A stretch of 64,000 nucleotides of DNA from Paracyclopina nana (taxonomy: Eukaryota; Arthropoda; Copepoda; Cyclopoida; Cyclopettidae): the NCBI GenBank assembly GCA_019096065.1, contig JAGUCH010000003.1, positions 2,976,001-3,040,000 on the forward strand, written 5' to 3'. Both the position numbers and the translations under genes were made by a program. The notes under the pieces are model-generated. The model ran no database searches. It was not told the DNA's origin and saw only the letters and a program-made list of their open reading frames with translations. Below are positions 58,816 through 64,000 of the stretch, in pieces; the stretch's first letter is position 1, and the number at the start of each line of letters is the position of its first letter.

Positions 58816-59387
58816 TTAGTGAAAACAATTTATTTTAAATATGAGTGTACAACAGTCAATTTTTTAAAATGCATTTCCATTTTTTAGCTGTGTGCGGTAT
58901 TTAGTAGTGTGCGGTATTTTGTATATACGCTAAAATTATGGTCAAATTACAATAAAATGTGTACTTTCTTCCCCTATGTACAAGTTACGTCTGGCAAAAT
59001 CCTTTCTTGCAAGAACAAAAAATAATGAGAAAAACTGATATAATAGAAATTGGAGGTCTGATGCAGGCAGCGATCGGACCTCCGAAATGTTACATAATAA
59101 CCAGGCAGGATAGATATGGACTTGATCCGATGAGCAGCATTTAGAAAGAAGAGGCCACCTACTTTCTTGTAACTCAGATCATTTCATAAAACGAACGTAT
59201 TACAAGGTGAGTGCACATTCTTTAAGTACCAATTTCCTAATTGCTCCCGTTTCCATCACCAACTAGATCCAATTATACCTGATACGTTTGAAGTCTAATT
59301 TTTGGTATTTGCCATACTTTTCATTTTGCTTTTCAAAATTCTTTGTCAGGCATTATATTTTTTCGCAGCATAAAATAAGTGTATAAA

Positions 59388-60279
59388 TCATAGAGAATAC
59401 TTCAGTTGCTCTAAATACTCGTCCACTTTGACTTCTCCAGAAATGGCCTCTCCATCAAGTTTGTGGCAGAATAACTTTTGGCTCTGCTCAACCCATTTTG
59501 AGCTTTTCATGTGGTGAAATTCAGTCGACACCCACGACTCCTCAGCCTCCATTTTTTGGTGGTACTCGTATGACTTTTTCTTCAGCTCTTTGGCTCTCTC
59601 TCCTTCAGTGCCATTCTTGAGGAACTTGACTCCAACTTTTTGTACTTTTTCAGCGTGATCCGTTTCATTATCAGCCTCTTCTGTCAATGATTGGTTCATG
59701 GGATCGAGCTTGCTTTTGCTGTCTAGATAAGCTAGGCTTGGCTTCAAGCTCACAATTCCTTTGAGGGGAGTTATGTGAAATTCACTGCCATTGAAAATGC
59801 CAACAGCATAACGACTGGGATCACTCACTGCTTTTTGAGAGCTCAATGTGATTTTGTCCATGAGTCCATTGGCGAAAAGGGCATCTTCCCGGTTCCCATC
59901 GACGTTAAGGGCAATTTGCTCACTTTTAGACTTGTCAAAATTGGACCCAGAAGTGGTAATGCCTAGAGTCAGTTCAACTTTTTGCTGGCCTGGTTTTATC
60001 CTGGATTCCAGGACTGTCGTGGTTTTTGGGTCATATGGCAGTGTGCAGGGTCTCACGGGATACTGAAGAAAACACACACTTAAAAATCTTTTCAATTTGA
60101 GGGTTGAAAAAACTCGAGCTTACCTGAAAAAGGTACAATTGCTGAGACAAACTTTTGGCTAGGAAAACGGGAATTTCCTCCACTAATGGATCATCAGTAT
60201 TGTCAGCTGCTTCGTCATTTTCTCTTTCAACTTTTATGCCTACTTCCATAGGCTTTGCTTTTTCTGAATTTCTGTCCAT
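59388..60279 (-). CDS. POLR3E: RNA polymerase III subunit RPC5 (short form)
   Basis: Two exons, 60279-60124 and 60062-59388, give 276 residues. The conserved RPC5/Rpc37 domain is plain: DDPLVEEIPVFLAKSLSQQL, then YPVRPC, then SEQIALNVDG, RYAVGIFNGSEFHITPLKG and a C-terminal part that includes EESWVSTEFHHM. It pairs with RPC4 in the TFIIF-like Pol III module. Vertebrate RPC5 is about 700 residues, with C-terminal winged-helix extensions; here the protein stops after the core, close in length to yeast Rpc37. The stop is followed by AT-rich repeat-like sequence, with no continuing exon seen. Confidence 0.9.
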
Positions 60280-60542
60280 TCTTTGCACGAAGCTGTCAAG
60301 CGTAAAATCGGAAAAGTTTGTTTTTGTTTTGAGCGTAACTTACCGAGCTACCAGATGGTAACTGCTAAGATAAAAAGCCACAACTTTTGGTTTTACCTTT
60401 TCATTTTTTCTCTTAGCAATTGAAGACTTCTAAGGCCTAAGCTCTTTTTAGTAATAGTTTCTTTATTAGCACCATTTTTAATGTTTCATCATGCGTCAGG
60501 TTAATAATAGTAACATATATAGTTAGAATCTGTTAGAAATAC

Positions 60543-61809
60543 TCAGTTGAGATGCTTGTATTTGGTGAACAGGTTATAGAGAACTCTCAAAGTTGACTTC
60601 AGATCATTGTTGACTATATCTTCAGGTCTGGCCTTGGGCTTCGGAAGGCCAGCATCTTGCATCAATTCGAAAGCCAGGGCAACATTCACCACTTTCTCAT
60701 CAAAAGACTGCCATAAAAAGAAACAATGAAAAAGCCTCCAGATTACATGAACGAACTAAGTTACCTGAGGGGTCAAGTGGAATTCATAGAGAGGCACAAA
60801 GTACTGCTCCAAAAGTCCAACCAAGAGGACGAGGAAGACTCCATCGGAGAATTGGCTGTCAAGGTCCATCACTTCCAAATTGATCTTGTTCAAGTGCTTG
60901 TTGGCAAAGGTGATGAGTGACTTCTTCACGACTGCCAACTTGTCAGGTGCATGGTCAAACAGAGTGTCAAACGCATCCCGCTCGCATTTCATGCCCAAGT
61001 CATCGTATTGGCTTGTCAGCTCCTCGGCAATGACCCTGTGCACAATGATGCCATCCTTCTTCTGCACAATGACCACATCCACAGTGACATTTTCGGGCAG
61101 CCTGATGGGAGCCCGAAAGTGGCGAGCCAAAGCCACCAAAAGGTGCAGAATGGACACGATGTTCTTCGTGTGCACCGATTCAACGCTCCACTTGTGTTGG
61201 CCGCGTTGAAGTCCCAAGATGCGATTGGCAAAGGCCAGAACCACCCTCAATTTGCTCCTCTGACCATCCTCACTCAGCGTGACCTCAGGCACGTTAAGGG
61301 CCTCGCCAGTCAACTTTTCCATGAGCTTTTGCAAAACTTGCCCGTCATACAGATCCTCTTCCACATCCTGGACAATGATTCGATCTCCGTGCAACTCCTC
61401 GTTGATCCACTCTATGAGAACCTTGATGAGCTGTTGCAACCTCGGGTTTTCGTAGGATTTCGGCTCTATCATGGACCTCTCTTCGTTCTCTTCCAGTTGG
61501 TACTCTTCTGGTGGCATTTCAGCAGATTTGGGCATTCCAGGGGAATCAATGGCATGCTTGCCCTCAACCTCCACCTCTTTCACTTCTTCCACCTTCTTTT
61601 TGCGCCCAAGAGTTCCAACTTTGGTCCAGAACGTTTCGTCTCCCCGATGACCATCCTGAAAAAACAAGTAGTCAAAGCTGCCTAGGTAAAAATATCTTAG
61701 CCTGTCATGATGTTACTTTGGGCGTTGAAGTTGCTGCTGGAGATTGTGACCTCATAGGACTTGGCGACCTCAGGGTAGAGCTGCCAGCCCTGGATCTCGA
61801 GAGTGACAT
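60543..61809 (-). CDS. parvin (ILK-PINCH-parvin focal adhesion adaptor)
   Basis: Three exons, 61809-61717, 61655-60765 and 60707-60543, give 382 residues. The first exon, only 31 codons, starts MSLSRSRAGSSTLRSPSP and matches the Ser/Pro-rich N-terminus of parvins; it joins in phase 0. Two calponin-homology domains follow (first around ILHLLVALARHFRAPIRLPE, second around ERDAFDTLFDHAPDKLAVVK), ending TLRVLYNLFTKYKHLN, as in alpha- and beta-parvin. Parvin links integrin-bound ILK to actin. A single parvin is usual for invertebrates. RPC5 lies downstream on the same strand. Confidence 0.96.
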
Positions 61810-62549
61810 TTTTGGCACTGAAAAGGCTACTTTTTACCCAAAAATGAGCCTTATTCCACCTCAAGGCCACTCACAATTGGCCAGGTGTGACTACTGACTT
61901 GTGAGCAAGACAGCTTCGAGTCATGCACTTACCCAAAAGTTTACGGGCAAGTGAATGATGAATGAAATCAAAAGTACGCTAAAACAGCCAATTATATCGA
62001 GCGAAATTAATTTTAAAGACATTCTGGCACTACAAAATGTTTGGCCAAAATCCTTACTCACCACTTTTTTGTGACTTTTTTATTAAAGCTTCTCATAATA
62101 AATGTTTCATTCGCTTCATTTTGTTAAAATTGAGGAAGGCTCGAATCGCTAAAAATGAAAAAAAACATGAACGCAATAATTCGAATTGGGCCCCAAAAAG
62201 CACAATCTGGTTCGTTTCTAGAGTATGTTCGGAAAATGTTAGGCAAGAATAAAACTTTTAATTGTACCTAGTTAGGCAATTGTACATTGAAACCGCTTCA
62301 ATAACTTGAGAAAATTATTGCCTCAACTATCAAAAATGATTAGTATGGTTGATACATCAGTGCAGAGGGAACGAGCAGTAAATAACTTAGAGTGAGCAAG
62401 TAGCTGTTATTTTCTTTTTCAATAATCGATCCGCCATTTACCGCACAAAATTCAAGCAGATCCAAAAACAAAAACAGAGTTTCAGAACTTTGGAGGGCTA
62501 GAGTTTAAGAAGTGCTAAAACGTTTTGATAAAACAGAAGAAAAAAGATC
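61810..62549. other. divergent promoter region of parvin and PPIH
   Basis: 740 bp between two head-to-head start codons; AT-rich, with no gene or repeat recognised. It presumably serves as promoter and 5' UTR for both. Confidence 0.5.
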
Positions 62550-63235
62550 ATGTCGAACTACCACAGTTGGTCTCAAATTCAAAGTAAGTCCAGATAGAAT
62601 AAGCATTTATCGATTGTTTGAGGCTTGACGCAACGACTGCATTTTGTTTAAAGGCCAATTGAGGCACCCTCACAATCCAGTAGTGTTTTTCGACATACGA
62701 ATCGGGTCGACTGACATTGGACGTATTTTGATGGAATTATACTTCGACTTGGTGCCACGAACGGCTGAAAATTTCCGACAATTTTGCACTGGCGAAGCTA
62801 AACGTGACGGAGTTCCCCTAGGCTACAAAAACACCGCATTTCACAGAGTCATCAAGGATTTTATGATACAAGGTATGGGGATTGTGGCTGTCAAAGTATA
62901 CATTACGTTGAATCCCCATCATAGGTGGTGACTTTGTCAATGGAGATGGGACTGGTTGCACCTCTATTTATGGAGGCTCCACCTTTGACGATGAGAGCTT
63001 CACGATGAAGCACGAAGGACCTGGCATTTTATCCATGGCCAATTCTGGCAAAGACACGAATGGCTGCCAGTTTTTCGTCACTTGTGCCAAGTGCGACTTC
63101 CTTGACAAGAAGCACGTAGTGTTCGGTCGAGTGCTCGACGGCCTTTTAGTTGTGCGCAAAATTGAAAATGTCCCTACTGGAGCCAATAACAAGCCAAAAA
63201 TTCCCATCACAATTTACGAGTGCGGGCAAATGTGA
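62550..63235 (+). CDS. PPIH: cyclophilin H, spliceosomal peptidyl-prolyl isomerase
   Basis: Three exons, 62550-62583, 62654-62872 and 62925-63235, give 187 residues. The cyclophilin fold is complete: [20 protein letters not shown] holds the catalytic Arg and neighbouring Phe, Met and Gln; NGCQFFVTC and [18 protein letters not shown] follow. A short N-terminal tail and the cysteine pattern [11 protein letters not shown] identify PPIH, which binds PRPF4 in the U4/U6-U5 tri-snRNP. The residue equal to Trp121 of cyclophilin A, important for cyclosporin binding, is Phe here. It converges on Jun with 216 bp between stops. Confidence 0.96.
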
Positions 63236-63451
63236 AATAAAAACACTTAAACGTAGAAATTGCGTATATTTCTTTGCAAACATAAAACATCCATTAAATC
63301 AACTATTGCTTTAAACATATTATTGATGACGTAGCAAGCACCATTACTGGATTAGTTTTGATATTAAATACCGAGGTTGTTTTGCGCAATACCAAATTAG
63401 AGAGAGAACTGTTCATACTAGGCTTAATCTTCAAAGGCTTCGAGGTTGGCG

Positions 63452-64000
63452 TCACGAGGATGAGGAGTAGACAACCTCCCCACCGACCATGCTGATTTGA
63501 CAGCCGTTTGAAACATGCTCAATCACTTCTTGCTTCAAACTGTACACAGACTCCTTCAACTTTTTCACAACATTGGCAAGTTCGGTGTTCTCTCCCTTGA
63601 GGTCTTTCACTTTTGACTCGAGCTGAGCAATGCGTTCAAGCTTGCGTTTGCGGCATTTAGAGGCTGCTAGGCGATTACGCAGCCTTTTCCGTTCCAACTT
63701 GTACTTTTCTTGTGAGGCCATATCTAACGGGACACCGCGACCTCTGCCCTTCCTTTTGCCAGCCTTAGGCTTATCCTCGGGATCAGAGTCAAAGTCATCA
63801 TCATCCTCATCATCGAGATCGTCGAGGTCATCGTCCAGTTCCTCTTTGATTCTAAGTTCAGCCGAGTCCATCGACCCGGAGGCCGAGGAGGACGGCCTCT
63901 GGCTGACCTCTGAGGCCGAAGTGGAGGCCATTTTGGCTCTATGTGCCGCAGTGGCCCTCTCGATGGTTTCGATGGAGGCCGCAGAATGTTGAGGCTGTTT
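63452..64000 (-). CDS. Jun: Jun/Jra AP-1 transcription factor, C-terminal part
   Basis: The frame is open from the stop at 63452 to the window edge (183 codons), so the 5' end lies outside. The bZIP is unmistakable: [20 protein letters not shown] for DNA contact, followed by a leucine zipper ([20 protein letters not shown]). Before it lies a very acidic Asp/Glu run with Ser-rich sequence. A Met at 63931 exists, but the frame continues upstream of it ([17 protein letters not shown]), so it is probably internal. Jun dimerises with Fos or itself and binds AP-1 sites downstream of JNK. The delta-like N-terminal docking region is not in the window. Confidence 0.94.
   Translation of the reverse strand, partial: KQPQHSAASIETIERATAAHRAKMASTSASEVSQRPSSSASGSMDSAELRIKEELDDDLDDLDDEDDDDFDSDPEDKPKAGKRKGRGRGVPLDMASQEKYKLERKRLRNRLAASKCRKRKLERIAQLESKVKDLKGENTELANVVKKLKESVYSLKQEVIEHVSNGCQISMVGGEVVYSSSS

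Larger units (their letters stand above)
57337..58928. mobile_element. non-autonomous DNA element, ~1.59 kb, doubled inverted ends
   Basis: The left end contains two copies of TACTAAATACCGCACAC (about 57342-57358 and 57379-57396), and the right end two copies in reverse (about 58889-58925). GCTAAAATTA directly flanks the element at 57327-57336 and 58929-58938, fitting a 10-bp target duplication. No transposase frame is present. Two smaller MITEs lie inside. Confidence 0.6.
56637..59387. other. gene-free stretch holding a transposon nest
   Basis: No gene is seen over 2.7 kb. Most of it is the element 57337-58928 with its two nested MITEs. The outer flanks resemble the first 160 bases of the window, so the whole stretch is repeat-derived. 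Confidence 0.65.

Noticed and set aside
63932..64000. Jun starting at the Met at 63931
   Set aside because: The frame stays open to the window edge with plausible residues, so the start is most likely outside the window.
1..64000. CRISPR arrays, rRNA genes, bacterial operons, transposase genes
   Set aside because: None was seen; the only repeats are transposon ends, hairpins and decayed arrays.

Overview
This is a compact animal nuclear genome segment. Genes have many short introns (often 50-120 bp, GT-AG), consensus splice phases, no operons, and densely packed neighbours on both strands. Several proteins look arthropod-like: a singed-type fascin, a lamin with a CaaX tail, an Spd-2/CEP192-like protein, ApoD-like lipocalins and a Jun/Jra bZIP factor. 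I therefore infer an arthropod, possibly a non-insect one, but cannot name the species from sequence alone.

Layout. 1-4.2 kb is repeat-rich and gene-free: degenerate short repeats, a tRNA-like relic, an inverted repeat pair, a large perfect hairpin and a partial MITE copy. Then come fascin (-), a ~2.9 kb gene-free gap, an SLC5 sodium/solute symporter (+), nanos (+), an intronless HEAT-repeat protein (+), mitochondrial ribosome recycling factor (-), TMEM177 (+), lamin (-), SAP18 (-), two DEDDh 3'-5' exonuclease paralogues (-), glycogen phosphorylase (-), an Spd-2/CEP192-like centrosomal gene (-), a receptor guanylate cyclase (+), the SUCLA2-type succinyl-CoA ligase beta subunit (+) with a small candidate membrane-protein gene nested antisense in its largest intron, two tandem lipocalins (-), an ankyrin-repeat protein (+), ARP10 of dynactin (-), CDK5RAP1 (+), a 2.7 kb transposon nest, RNA polymerase III subunit RPC5 (-), parvin (-), cyclophilin H (+) and the 3' part of Jun (-), cut by the window edge.

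The genes are mostly unrelated housekeeping and signalling loci, with no evident pathway cluster. The recurring theme is exon-level duplication. Glycogen phosphorylase carries two 183-nt versions of exon 3, SUCLA2 carries two complete alternative last exons, and the guanylate cyclase has two alternative 3' ends. Head-to-head pairs (MRRF/TMEM177, ARP10/CDK5RAP1) and tail-to-tail pairs (HEAT/MRRF with 63 bp between stops, ankyrin/ARP10 with 63 bp) show how tightly the genes are packed.

Mobile DNA is non-autonomous: a ~1.59 kb element with doubled terminal repeats and a 10-bp target duplication, holding two smaller MITEs; a ~300-bp MITE with CAGTGCTGCCAGAT ends; and a 152-bp foldback hairpin. 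I saw no transposase, rRNA, CRISPR or intact tRNA. Exon coordinates were derived by reading splice sites by eye and checking codon phase; no transcript data were available.
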